DNA of 64,000 nucleotides from Aphidius gifuensis (taxonomy: Eukaryota; Arthropoda; Insecta; Hymenoptera; Braconidae): assembly GCF_014905175.1 (NCBI RefSeq), contig NC_057792.1:186001-250000 (forward strand), written 5' to 3'. Position numbers and translations under genes: made by a program. A model generated the notes under the pieces. The model did not search any database. It saw nothing but the letters and a program-made list of their open reading frames with translations, and was not told the DNA's origin. Positions 37,303 to 51,400 of the stretch are shown piece after piece; within the stretch, counting starts at the first letter, position 1; each line of letters opens with the position of its first letter.

Positions 37303-40300
37303 CTGCAACAAAAAAATAGAATAAAAAAACCCATTCAAGATAAATAATCATAGATAAAAAAATTTAAAAAAACCAAAGATTCATGGGAATTTAAATTTTG
37401 TTTCTTTTTTTTTTTTTTTAATCAGCATTTTTAAATAAAGGAAAAAATTCATGACTCAGTATATTATATATCATAAATTGGATATATGGAAAATAATAAT
37501 AAATAATTATTGTATTTAATAAATGAAAAAATAAAAATGTTAAAAAATATGTTTTTTTATTTGAATTAGATTTATCTGGAAAGTGGCGTCAGGTAGGTCC
37601 GTGTTGATATCATAACTAGGTCGTTGACTCGTTGACATTTTTCGTTCGCTTACTTCATTTTTATTTTTTTAAATTTATTTCTTTTTTATTGAACAAGAAG
37701 AAGAAGAGCACACTGGTTACTCAAAGTTTTGCCCGACACAAATATATAAGCATCTATACAAATTTTTTTTTTTTTTTTTTTTTCAAATAAAACGATAAGA
37801 TTTTTTTTTATTTTTCAATTTTTAATGTCACGTAATAAATTTAATTTCCACAAATGTATTTTTATATATAAATAAAGTTTATTCATAGATTATATAAAAT
37901 AAAAATAAAAATATCAAAAAAGTTCAAATTTCATAGGCTAATGACCTATATTTATATTTATAAATAAATAAAAATGAAAAATATTTTACATTTGATTAAA
38001 GTAACAATGGCTATTTAAATTTGAATAGCCAATTGATATATTAGATGCGTGTATAGACATTTAAGGGGAATGAAAACTAAAAATAAATATATTTAAAAAA
38101 GAAAAAAAAAAAAAACGAGAATGATCGGTTTATTCTGTAAATGTGTAAGTGTATGCTGTATTAAGTACGTCACCTGGCTGACCCAGATAGCGCATCTTCG
38201 AGAGTCATCCTTCAGACTAATTAAATACAAAACATGCACGATATCTTACTGCCATTATATTTCAATAATTATTATATACAAAAATACATAATCGCAACGC
38301 AATCTATACATTTTTTCCTATATTTTGTTATTTATTTTTATTTAATTTTTAAATGTGCATTATTGACTTGCACCGCGTAATCGCATATCATTGTCGCCGT
38401 CAATGATTTAATTTAGTTTGTTATTTTTTAAAATATAAAATTTATAATCCGGCAGTTTTTTTAAATTTTATTAATTTTATTTAATAAACAAAGGTCATTG
38501 ATAATTCAAGGTTGAATTATTCAAATAATCATTAGAATTTTATATATTTATTATATGTACTTGTCCTTGACGTTCTAATTTTTATTATTATTATTATTAT
38601 ATTGCTTCATTTTTTTTTTGTTTAAAGTTTTTGTGTATTGTAATTTTGTTTTAGATATAAATTTATTTTTATGCTTGACCAAACATCACGTACATCCGCG
38701 GCCCTTTTTGATATGTCATTTTTATTTTTCTAAAATAGATATTACTATGAAAATTTAAAAACTTTATTTTTTTTAGATAAAATTTTTATTATTTTTAATT
38801 ATAATATTATATCTGTACTGATAACTAGGTATATATATTTTTTTTAAATAAAAATTATAATCATTATAAATTATCTGGTGTGAGAGAGTTTTTTTTATAA
38901 TTTTTTTAAAAAATATTTTCAATTTTTAAAAGCCAGTTGTTATTTATTATAAATTATTTTTACCTTTTGAATGAATTAAAGAATTCAAAGAAATATAAAT
39001 CTACCAGATGGAAATTAAATGTATATAGAAGGTGTGAACAATCATTGGCATTGAAAGTTTTTATTATTTTTAATATATTTCTTTTTTTTTTTTCTTACTA
39101 TTATTTGATTTATTTACAAACTCAGAGTGCATATTGTATTCATGAAAATATGCCAACACGCCAAATGCATAAATAATAATTACAAAAAGTTTAAATATTT
39201 AAAAAATTGAGCTGAAAAAACTGATGATTCATGAGCGTCACTATTTTGACTTTCAAATATCAAAAAAAAAAAAAAACACCAAACATTGAATTATTATTAT
39301 CATCATCATTACGTGATAAGACAGTCACATTGTATCATCTGACAACTTTATTGTATATTAAAAAATAGAAAAACAAAAATCATTAACACAATTTAAAAAT
39401 AAAGTTTTTAAAAAAATTAAATAACACATGGAACTTTCCTGAAAATATATCGTGATAATAAACAATAATAATATTTTGTTAAATAATTTATATATGACAT
39501 TGTAAAGAGTTTATTTAATTTAAACTTCAGTGAGTGAAGTAGCGGAAATGCGATATACATAAACTTGATCAATTATAATAATATATATATATTGAAATTT
39601 AAAAGATGTGTTGAGAATCATTATTGTCATCATCAGTTTAATGAACTCAATAAATAAATGAATAAATAAATTAACAGTGAGGGTTATTTAACCCTGTAAC
39701 AACAATTACGTCATATTTTATATTTAAAAAAAATACACAAGGGACCAAGTTGAAATAAATAAAATTAAAAAAAAAAATTCCATCATTAGAATTTTAACCT
39801 TGAGATAAATTTATAGTTTCCTCATGTTTTTCTTTGTCTTTCACTTTCATGCTAGAGCTGAGTCTTTTTTTAAAATACATAATATATTTTTAACTGAAAA
39901 TAAATTAAAAAAAAAAATTCTTGCCTATAAATTAGCTATAGAAAATGATAAAAATAATAATAATTATTAAGTTGTTATTATTATTCCTTAACATAATTCA
40001 TTTTCGATAGATTTGAATAATTGCGCTTCAAGATATTCCTAATGACATCTAGCGTGAAAATAAATAAACTCATCATGTAGTTGTCTGTTTTACCGACATA
40101 AACAAGGACAAGAATACATGTCTAGGTCAACAACCCCATTCTTGAGAATCCCCTGACCCATATATTACAGCATATCCACTGGGGCACATGTGTGTGTTGT
40201 TCTGATTGTCGGCTGCTGCTGCTGCTGCTATTTTATTTCCCCTTCTTAAATGTGTGTGTATGTACAATAATGACCTCGCCTTGAATCCTCTTAGATTCCA

Positions 40301-41570
40301 ATCCACAAAAATACACAAAGAAATTAAATATATATATATTAAAAAAAAAAAATATATATATATATACGTTAGTTAGTTAGAAATATAAATACGAGTAAAC
40401 TAACCCAGGCATGAATGAAATTAAAATCCGGAATTTTGTTTTTTTCGTTTTTTATTATATATTGTATGTATAAGTGAAAAAGGAATAATCAATAAAATTT
40501 AATTTACATTATTTATACTTATGTATATTTGTAGGCAAAATTATTAATTTATAATATATATTTATTGATTGCATATATAGAAATAATTTAAATGAACATG
40601 GGCGTTTTTCTATTTGATATTTAGAAATAAATAATCATGAAATTTTCATGTTAATGATTATAATGTATTTTTTAATTTGATGGTTTTTTTAGAAAAGTCA
40701 TTTAGTTGAGTGCTCCAATATAATGTTGGACTTTGATCAATGTAAACAGACGGTATGCTAATGAAAAATAAAAATAATAGAATTTGTCAAATTAAAAAAT
40801 AATTTATCTAATCATGTATCAAGGACAATTGCATTATTAATTACCAATGCTTGTTTAATATAATTATATAAAAAACATGTTCAATAAAGAAGGAAAAATA
40901 AAATGTAAAAAAACACCTTTGATAGTGTCAAAAGTCAATGCCCTGTGGAGTGAAAAGAAAATAATAAAAAAAGGAAAAAAAAAAAAAACCTTTCACATAG
41001 ATATACATATATATACGTCCTAAAAATTTTCTTTATATACCTACAGTAAAAAAAAAAAAAAAGAAATAATAATCATTCACCTGATGACTGACATTATCGA
41101 AATACTACTTTCTTGAATTTCGAAAATGAAAAAATAAATATTGAGACATCGTCAATTAAATAGCAATAATACAAATAACACTTTGTGAGTAAAATATAAA
41201 AAATCAATAGTCTAAAATATGATGAAGCAATTAACAATACAGATTAAAATATATATAAGAAAAAAACATTTTATAAATACCTTAAAGTACAAATAAAATT
41301 GTCAGTGACACGTCGCACAATAATCCGATAATTCAGGGTTTGTAACGCCACAGTGGGCAACAATAATATTTGTCACGAATTAAATAACATTTCACTATAA
41401 ATAACTAAATAAACAATTAATAAATTAAATAGAATTTAATAAAAAACACTCTAAACACTGTACAATTATATTTCAATATATATTCATATATATATTATAT
41501 TAATTTAATTAAAATACATATATATATTAATATATAATAATTATTATATTTATTATTCACAATATATTTA
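37303..41570. other. gene-poor region upstream of Met
   Basis: No supported coding sequence. Less A+T-rich patches that could be regulatory or non-coding exons are 37595-37655, 38145-38220 (with ACGTCACCTGGCTGACC) and 40085-40320. The last includes a (GCT)n run, TGACCTC and TAGGTCAAC half-site-like words, and a 63-codon minus frame that I do not accept as a gene. The rest is poly-A/T and ATT repeats. Confidence 0.5.
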
Positions 41571-42110
41571 TTGTTGCGATAGCGCACTGTTGAGTCGCCA
41601 TTTTTATCTCAACGCGATGGTGTGTGCCTTGCCTCGGTGTATAACTCGATTTTTTTTTATCGTTTTATTTTATTTTTTTTTTATTATTTTATTTTACTTT
41701 TTTTTTTTCTTTATATTCCGCGCAGCGCGAGAGCATGCGCCGCGGTTCACGAGAATGTAACAACAACCACGCAACAACAACTCGTTTGGATATCATTGGA
41801 TATCGTCAAATAAAAATTTACTTTCATCGTCATCTGACGACCCTCCAATGCACAAATACACAATAAAATTTTCTGTATTATGGTTTGTCAATACACCCTA
41901 TAATAATATTATTATTTTTATTATTTTATTATTATCATTATGTAATATGCAATCATTGATTTATTTACGGCGAATCAAAATTCGTGCATAAAAAAAATGG
42001 AAGCTATGCGCTTTTTTGAAAGTCTGCATTACCGACAGTTGGTTGGAGAGACAGAGGCTGAAGCGACATCTACAGTGGCGGCGCTGTTATTTGAATGTTT
42101 TTTTATTTTG
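41571..42110. promoter_or_regulatory. candidate distal promoter block with GC islands
   Basis: Three GC-rich patches occur in A+T-rich DNA: 41575-41640, 41716-41752 (TTATATTCC then GCGC/CGCGG words) and 42030-42090 (with GTGGCGGCGCTG). The middle patch follows a TATATT box on +, while the first reads on minus as AAAATGGCGACTCAACAG, a short upstream frame. The location suits the distal Met transcription start on minus or a divergent promoter. No transcript evidence is visible. Confidence 0.3.
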
Positions 42111-45100
42111 AAAAAGTTCGATCAATAAAATATGTGTGCGCGTTTATTAATAGGTAATGACAGCAATAGACAATTATTGCAAATCAATTTAGTTGTTATT
42201 TATTTATTATTTTTTTTCATCAATAATTATTGTATAATTTTTTTTTTTTTTTTTAACTAACAATTATGTTTAATGTTTAACAACATTTTCACGCTTTAGT
42301 TAATTATTTCAATCATTGGCCAAGGTTTTTCCGCGTCTGATATAATAATACTCATAAAAATATGGAAGAAAAAAAAAATAAAATTTGCATTATATGAAAA
42401 TAAAAAATATTTCAAATGAAGAAACAAAAATTTAATTATACCAGATAAAAGAAGAAATGTTCTTTGATAAATCCGATTATAGATTTTTTTTTTTTCTATA
42501 ATTTCATTGGACTTTAAATCCCAGAGGTAAGAAAAAATTTTCATCAGATTAAATAAAAAAAATGAATATACATATATAAAGGAAAAAAAAAAAAAAAAAA
42601 GTATAAATTCCATTAGACGAACGATGGATTGAGCAGTTGATAAAGTAGCAAATAAAATATGAAAGTAAAATAAATTAACGATAAATAAATTCATAGATAG
42701 ATATGAATTATTTTTTCAAACTGAATTTTTAATTCAATCAACTCAGTGAATTTAATAATAAAATAATTATTCAATTTTTTACTTTGAATAATATCACACC
42801 CACATTATAATGCATATTAATACGCAAATAAATATTTTTTATTTATTATTTTTTAACTTTATCGAGAGTGTGATTGGTCGAGAACAGAGGCAGGCCTCCA
42901 GAACGTGATATTGTGTCAATAAATATATATATTTGAATTGTTAAACAAAAGATAACGATTAATAAAAAAAAAAATTATAAATTAATATTCATTATTTATA
43001 AAAATATTCATACAAATAATTATAAACAATTGATTAATTACGAGGGAATTAATTCACAACAAAATGTAATTAAGCTGCTGTTTTTTTCCTTTTAAACTCA
43101 TTAATTTTTGCACGACAAATAAATGTCAATAACAATTTTTTTTAAATAATTTTATTTAAACTTCATACTGACTAAAGTATACGCTTTTAATTATTTTTTT
43201 TCCTTTCAATGTGTAGGTAGTTTTATTAATTTATAAATTAATATTTCTCGAGTATTCAAATTAATTGTGACTTACTTAGTTTTTAATTGTGTCAAATTAT
43301 TCAAAGTCTGAGTGGAATATTGCATCTCTTCTCAACTCAAAGTTTAAAAAGAAAAATTTTTTTTTCATTTAAATGGATAACTTTATACATAAAATCCGAT
43401 GAAACAATAAGTTAAAGCGTGAGTAGAAATCTTAGCATTGTATTTTCTTTAATTTTTTAATAAAATTTCTCAAGTGCTTGAAAAGTGGTAAAAAAAAATT
43501 CTATTTGTTTGTTGATAATAATAATTAGGTAAATTTATGGAAAAATAAAAAAAGTTTGGTGATATAATAAATGATCTGACTTGTCGTAGGCTTTTACGAC
43601 GAGATTATCCTGGATTTTTCTAAAACCATATTTTCGTTAGTTGAGCTTGATATGTCGAGCTTTTATCTCGTGTCAAAAAAGCAGAATAAAAATTTATTTT
43701 CATCCAAAAAATAGATAATACTATTTTCATATTAATAAAAATAAAAAAAATCAATAGAAATTACTGAGAATAAAAATAATTATCAACGGTCATTGATTTG
43801 CAAATTACCCACATCATCAATAATTTATTATCTGATTTCAATCGTAAATAAAATTTACGTCAACTATGTAAACATAAAAATGTGTGATTTTTAATTTTTT
43901 TAAACGACTGGATTAATTGATAAATCAATCAACAGCCAGCGAACATCATCATACAAATTAAATAATTTTATTTAAACATTATAACACAAATTGCATATAA
44001 TATATAGATAAATTTTTTCAATTTTTTTCATATCAATATAATAATGTGTCCTTGTTGAGGAGGTGTGGTTGGATCACATAGTATATTTTACACGCACTCG
44101 TACATAATATTTTGAACTATTCAATATAATTGCATGTACAACTTGAAAATTACGTAAAAATGAAAAAAAATAATCATATACGCACTATTAAATAAATACG
44201 CAACAATGTCAAATAATTTAATTACCATTATAATGTTATTTAAATAATTACATTTGTTGATAGAAAAAAAAAAAAAAGTCTTTTGTCTCTGTGATGATTA
44301 ATCCAAAAGAAAAAAAAAAAAAATAATATAAAAGGATGTAGGAAACTTGTGAGCATGATTATCCTTGTCCCACATAAAATATAAATCCCAGTGAGTTAAT
44401 ATATTATTGATATGATCTGATTGAAGAATCATAGACAATAGAAAATAAAAATAAATTATAAAAATAAACAAATTTTATTAATTACATTATTTAATAAAAT
44501 TTATAATGATGATTGCCTTCTGGCATGGTCAACGGACTATTGCATATAGAAAAATAAGGTTGAAGAAAAAAAATAAAAAATAGCCAGCGTATGGAATTCT
44601 CAAGTATTTAATTTGTTTTTTTTTTTTTTCCTTTAAATGAATGGATTTTTTTTATTTAATGATTGACAGTGGATGGAATCCATGACGACACAACGATAAA
44701 ACACGTAGACCCAACTGATGCAATCAAATTTTAATTACACTTGCGCGAATTGATTTTTAATTTTATTTAAATAATTCGAGTTGTGATTAAAGCTGCAATT
44801 TTTTATTAGATCACATAAGTACTTATAGACAATATTGGTACCGGATATAAATTCCTTTGTTTTGTCAAGTAACAAGTTGGAATTATACATATACTCAATA
44901 GTTCAATAAGAGAGCACGGATGTGGGCATGGAACTTTGATATCAAGGCTGCATTGCTCTAGAAAGCCTGGATCTAATTTTTTTTCTAAATAATTTTTTAC
45001 AATTTTTTTATTATCTATTTTGCGGTAGTGACTGTTGAATCGAGTGGTACCGATCAGAGTCATTCGACACAGACCAATGACAACTCATATATCTCATTGA

Positions 45101-46120
45101 TAAATTACACGCTTCAATTAATATCAATTAATATATTATTTTTTTAACAAATTAAATTATATGAAAATTTAATTTTCATGATTTTCAGTTGAAAAAATTT
45201 TATCATTTTCTCAAATCACATTAAGTGTCATTGAAATGTGAAAATCATTTGTATTGTCTATAAATAATATCCTTGATATAAAAAATAAAAAAAAAAAAAT
45301 TCATATGAAAAATAAACCTTGATTTTTTTAAATGTACTCCAGTCAACCATAAAATTTTACCATTAAATAAAGTTGTTTTATATTTTTGATGACACATTTA
45401 CGAAAAACTTGATGAATTTTTTAATTTTTATATTTATTTATTTATAATTAAGGTGAGTGAGAGCCTAAGGAAGATCTAATTACGCAATAATTGAGTGCCT
45501 TGTGCCACTTTATTGACAAAATTAAATATTATCATAAGAAAAATATCAAATAAACAAAAAGACATGAAAAATAAAATTAATAAATTAATTAGTGGTGGTA
45601 CATCGTCAGGTTGAGTTCAAGGTTATTAAATTAAGTCTTTCAAAATACACTTGTTATATTGCAATTTGATGTTGAACCTGATTCAAAGAGGTCGAGGATT
45701 TGTTATTTATATTATTTCTTCATTTTTATATATATATATTTCATTCCATCTCTGTCAATTGATGATTAAACAAATAATTATTGTCCTGAATTTCTGTCAA
45801 TTACTTTGTCCATGTGTTTTACTATTCTAGCAAAATAAATTTTGCAACAATAATTAAATAGACACAATATTACTATTTCATCAACTCTGTAAAAATAAAA
45901 TGAATGAATTGTTTTTAATACATAATCAAGAACCAGGATTTAAATGTAAAAATAATTGTCTTGTTCTACATCCGCAAATGATAATGCAATATTAAAAAAA
46001 ATATTAACCCTCCAGGTAAATTTTGATAAATATATATCAATCTATGTGTCACACTGTCAATTAAATAGTCGATGATAAAATACCCAATGAAAAAAAAATT
46101 GACTGATAATTTTTTTAATT
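42111..46120. other. gene-poor A+T-rich region
   Basis: Nothing convincing is seen. A minus frame at 44806-45063 (85 codons, less biased composition than most chance frames) is reported as a finding and not as a gene. Poly-T/poly-A tracts are abundant, for example 42239-42255 and 42583-42600. Confidence 0.5.
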
Positions 46121-46130
46121 CTGTAATCAT

Positions 46131-46967
46131 TGACCTTGTGCAAATTATAAAAATTAAAAATAAAGGACCTATATATGTATAATGACTGATATACACAAGA
46201 CCTTGTTGAAGACACTGTAAAATTGTTCAAGGTCTTGTTGTCATATTTTTATTTTTATCATTTAGATAAAGTTTTTTAAAAAATAAATTATAAATTCGAT
46301 GGATAAATGAACATTATATTATTATTTACAAAATCTCAAATTTCATTGTTAAATATAATTTATTTATTTTAAATTAATAATCATTATTTTGTATGTGAAT
46401 TTAACGGTTGTTTTTTATTTTCTTTTTTTTTTTTATGAATAATTATCATGACATTGACCTTGAAATTTAATTCAACGTATGAATAAAAAAATATATATAT
46501 TAAAATAATAAGTAGAAATTTATAACAATGATTTACATTAAAGAAAGAGATGAATTTTATTTTCATTAATGCGTAAATAAATGTAAACCGGTAATTTAAT
46601 TATTTATTGGTAATAATAATAAATGCGGCAAAGGCCAAGGCAATATTAATATATTACATCATTTGCCGGTATTCCTGGGCTGCCCCAACTTTTTAAATGT
46701 AAAATATTATTTTATTTATTTTTATTTTCGTATTATAAAAGTGCATGGATCTTTGTCAAGGTCATGGTGTGTATTCAATATAATCAATTTTCATTTTATT
46801 TTATTTGTTTACATTTTAAAATTTTCATTTTAAGGTGAATTTTCATTTGAAGCGATTTTTATTTAGGAAAATATTGATAATAATAATAAATTAAAAATCA
46901 TCGTTTTCATTATTTTATTTTGTGACAAGTTGTTTCATGGAAAGATAAATTATTAAATTGTCACGTG
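46131..46967. promoter_or_regulatory. clustered CAAGGTCA sites upstream of orphan gene
   Basis: CAAGGTCA occurs at 46131-46138 (minus), 46455-46462 (minus) and 46757-46764 (plus). An 11-bp inverted repeat ACAAGACCTTG (46195-46205) / CAAGGTCTTGT (46228-46238) adds two related words. A CACGTG E-box is at 46962-46967, 68 bp before the start codon at 47035. CAAGGTCA matches the monomer site of FTZ-F1, ERR and Hr39 receptors. Which factor binds, if any, is an inference. Confidence 0.45.
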
Positions 46968-47034
46968 TTGATAGAGTTGATTTATTGTTTAAATAAATTT
47001 ATAAAATTAATAATTATTAATAATTATTGTGCGA

Positions 47035-48436
47035 ATGGATCGTGGCAAGATGATGTTGACATTGGGTGCTGGAGTTGCAATTGGTGTTGTCTTAACAACG
47101 TGTATTCTGTCAATGTTTAGAAATTCATTTTTAACATCATCAACAGAAAAAACACAAGAACCACAAGAACCAACAAAGACCTCATCATTGTTATCAAATG
47201 GCAAGTTGTTTTATATTATTATTTAATTATTAAAAACTATCCTTGAAATAATAAATAATTGTTTTCTTTTTTTTTATTTAAATTTTAGATGAGACGAATC
47301 ATAAAAACACAACATTTTGGCTAACTAGATTGATAAATCGTTTTAAAAAAAAACCTCCATCACCAATTAAAGCATCATTGACTGATGAAAATTCTAAAAA
47401 TTTCGATACTTTTCATGAAAAAAGTATTGATAAAAGTATTGATGAAAAATTATGTCATAAACGTGAACATAAAGTGAGAGTACAAGTTAATCGTTATACA
47501 AACAATGATGAATTATCACAAGAATATTGTTCAATATTTCATACTCCAGATACATTGAATTCAAGTCAAGATAATGTTGGTTTTTTATACAATACAATAC
47601 CACAAGCAGTGATTGGTAGAATGAATAAAAGCCATGGTGATGATGATGATGATGATGATAATAATAATAATTGTATTAATAAAACACCAAAAAAACCACC
47701 AAGACGTCATCCACCAAAAAAAAATATTATTGTTAATGCTGATGTTCACAGAGAACAAACAGCAAATTCATCAACAACATCAATTTATAATAAAAGCCCC
47801 AATGGCCATTCAACACTCAATGAAATTTCCTCTAAAAATTCTGGTATCTCTAGACCATCATCAGCAAATATAATAAGTATTTCTGGTCAATCAAGTCAAA
47901 CTGGATTAACTAGAAATTCTGAAGAACAAGAAATTATCAATAAACGTAATGATATTCTGTTGGCTGATACACCAGTACCAACTATTCAAAATATTCAATT
48001 GTCATCAAGAGTATCAAGTGGAATAAATAGTGAAAATAATAAAAAAATAATTGAAAATGATATTGATATTGATATTGATATTATGAGGGAACAAAATAGT
48101 CCACTTGATCTTTCAGCAAAATCAAAAAGCAACAAGTGTGACAATAATTTTGAATCATCAAGTTCAACAAATCAAAATAATGAAAGTAACAAGTCACTTT
48201 GGAGTACATTTTTTCGTACCAACACTGATAACATTTATTCATTATCAAAAAATGAAATTAAAACATCAAGTCCATGCCCACGTGGTAAAGAAACACTTGC
48301 TAAAAAATTTTCAAAGTTAGTAAATTTAAATAATATTAAAACTCATAAAGTTAAATTAAAAAATCAAATTGATGATTTAACAATAACCGAAAAATTTATA
48401 TCTTTACCAGAAAATTCTGATAATAGTGAAAAATAA
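47035..48436 (+). CDS. unrecognised single-pass membrane protein, 437 aa
   Basis: I do not recognise this gene. Exons are 47035-47200 and 47289-48436. The junction needs a GC donor (GCAAGT at 47201), because the nearby GT gives the wrong phase. An uncleaved signal or anchor helix spans residues about 6-28 (MMLTLGAGVAIGVVLTTCIL). It is followed by a basic stretch WLTRLINRFKKKPP near residues 66-80. The rest is probably disordered: an Asp/Asn run, a Pro/basic SH3-ligand-like PKKPPRRHPPKK (189-200), and NSPLDLSAKS (325-334) containing a PxDLS CtBP-binding motif. It ends with a Lys/Leu-rich tail (KETLAKKFSKLVNL). Codon use and A+T-ending codons match the neighbours. The upstream block is rich in nuclear-receptor-like words. 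It may be lineage-specific or fast-evolving. Confidence 0.75.
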
Positions 48437-51400
48437 TATTAATAATTATTTAATTTTACATTGTTGTTACGTGCATTTTTAATACATTATTATTTTTTTT
48501 TTTAAATTATTTTAATATGTAAATTTATTGATATTAATTGAAATTTAATTGTTGCTACGTTTGTAAAAATATTTATTTTATAAGATTAATTAAAATTTTA
48601 CAAAAAAAACCTGAATTTAAATTATACTATATTGAGGATAAACCCAGACACTTGCTGATTAATCAACTTTCTTTTTTTCTTTTGGGTTTTTCCAAGCTCT
48701 TCTTCTATGTTTATCATGATGGTAATAAAAACATGCTGGTCATTTTGTATTTCACTTGGACAAAAAATAAATAAAAAAACGAACCAAATGACGCATGAGG
48801 TAGGTCATAGTGAGACCGGTTAATGATGAATAAAAAAAAAAAATCTATTTACTGAGTATTGGAAAGACCCAAGTCTGCTGATGAATAATCAGGTAATCAT
48901 CAACACACTTTGAAAAACAAAAAAATATAGGATAAAAAATTCCAGAATAATTGAAAATGAAAAATTAATAATTCTACAATTTTTTTTTATTGCCTCAAAC
49001 AAATTGTTAGGTATTTATTAAAGGAAAATAATTTTAATTTTCAATGCAAGTGATATAAGCTGAGTAATTATTTTTCATCACGATGATACTAATTAATATT
49101 ATCAGAGTCAATTAAAGTTACTGAATTATTAAAAATGAATTCGTAGAAATATTTAAATATAAAATTAATAATAATTATCAATAATTACAAGTTTAAAAAT
49201 AAATAAATAAATAAATAATGCTACTGAGAAAAAACAATTTTCTTTTTTTTTATATAAAAAATTGAATATTACGTTTTACAAAACGTTTCAAGATAAATGA
49301 TTTATAATATTGAAAAATTATAATTATTATTTATTTTTTTATGACACATATAATTTTCATATTACATTTAGTAGTAAAATAATACAACAGGAAGTGAATA
49401 AATCAAAATTTAAAATATAAAAATTTCCAGACGAAGGAATTTTTATTGTTGTATTCAAATTGCAATTTGTAATTATGTTGGCAATTAGAAAGGGCAAAAT
49501 GAGCTGTTAATAATTAAAGAAAAAAAAATTATTAAAATAAATAAAACGTTGTTCTTCCACGTGTTGACTTGTTGACAAGGTCAAGTCTATTGCAACGCCT
49601 CATTGATCTTAAGTCTTAACTTTATTTGTTGTTATATATTTATTTATATAAATATATTTTTTTTTTTTCTTTTTTTTTGATTTTTTTAATAGACACATCT
49701 CAAGACCTACATTGATATAGTTCCTGTTCCGGCAATGAATCAACTTGATTTTATTTACAACTGCAAATATATTTAAAAAAAAAAAAAACGATAATTATAA
49801 ATATTATTATTAATTTATTCAATAAAATATTTTGCATTTTATTTATAATAATTATTGTTTTTTTTTAAATTTATCGATATACATATTTATTGAAGATTTA
49901 TGGAAGAATTTGTTTTTTTTTTTTTTTTTTCATTTTAAACACACCTTTATTTTATTTTTGAAAAAATAAAAAATACTAGACAAAAAATATTTCCATTATT
50001 TATATAATAATTTATAAATAAACAAAATTAAAAAATTCCTATATGACAAACATAATGATGTCGTAATATTACGTTGCAGAATAAATATTTCCATTTAAAA
50101 AAATCTCGTTTTCTACTCGGGGTAGTTATGACTATTGATATTTTTAAAAATAATTATTCATCAAAAAGTCTGCATGAAGAATAAAAAAATTAAATAAAAT
50201 TATTTATTAAAAGAGGGTTTTTTTTAGAATCCAATAGATTGTATACTTTCACTGATTATTTAATAAAAAAAATAGCAAATTTTCCCTTCACCCCTCAAGG
50301 TTAATATAAATAAAATAGAATGCAATTTGGTAATATACCATTAGCTGATTGTTGAGTGGTACATTACTGGCTGAATCAACAAATCGCGATCAATGAACGA
50401 TAACCAATTTACATTCACCTGTTTTTATTCATTCAATTTTTTTTTTTTTTTTATTCAAATATATATATATTAAATTATATTAAATTAAAAGTTGACCAGT
50501 TGTTTTACAGAAATATTGAGAATTTTATAAAATTAAATTCTTTATTATCAAGGATTTCTAGTCATGAAGATTAAAATCATCAAAAATATTTAAGAAAATT
50601 TTAAGTAAATTTAAACAAAGCCTTGTAATTTATTATTATTATTTTTATATTTATTTCCTTATCTTGTAACTGGAACAAGTGCATGACGCACTTGAACGAG
50701 CAAGACGAGTCAATTGATGGGTGTAAATTCTGTAAAATGACAAGCCTCTTGCTGACCATGAAATAACACGATAAAACAAGGACAAATATCATCAAATGAT
50801 TGTAGTAAACCATTGTCAAATCAAAATATATATCGAGTCATCATAAAATATTTAAAAAACAATGAAATTTGTTTTGACGAAACCTTGGCTTTCAACAATG
50901 AATTTATTATTTACAATTTTGTTTATCGAAGGTTTTTTTTTTTCTTTTATATATATCATGAGAAAATAGTATGACCTCTTGTTTTATATATGAAAAAAAT
51001 AGATAAATAAATAAATAAACAAGTGTTGCTTTGTCAATCATCTGAATTTACATTATAAAAAAAAAAATAATTTATTTGAATTTTTGCGTGTTTAAATACT
51101 TGATGATAAATTATAGATAAAAATTGATTAAATCGGTAAATATTTTATAATAACATGCATCCCGTTTGGGGTCAAGTGAATGACAATGATTTCAGATCAA
51201 TTTGCATCTTGACTAGAGCAAAATCCAGCTGGTTTGTACAACAAGGTCAACGTGCACACGTTCAACATGTGCTCTCGTTATATCATTATTGATGGAAAAA
51301 ATTAAAATACAATTACAATATAATTTTAATAATCATAAAAACAACAAGGTGCATAATGGTGCATTTAAAAAATTCAATCGAGAAAATATAAAATCTTGAC

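Noticed and set aside
40127..40318. 63-codon minus frame with an Ala run
   Set aside because: The Ala tract comes from a (GCT)n repeat; there is no splice signal or recognised domain. It could be revisited if transcripts appear.
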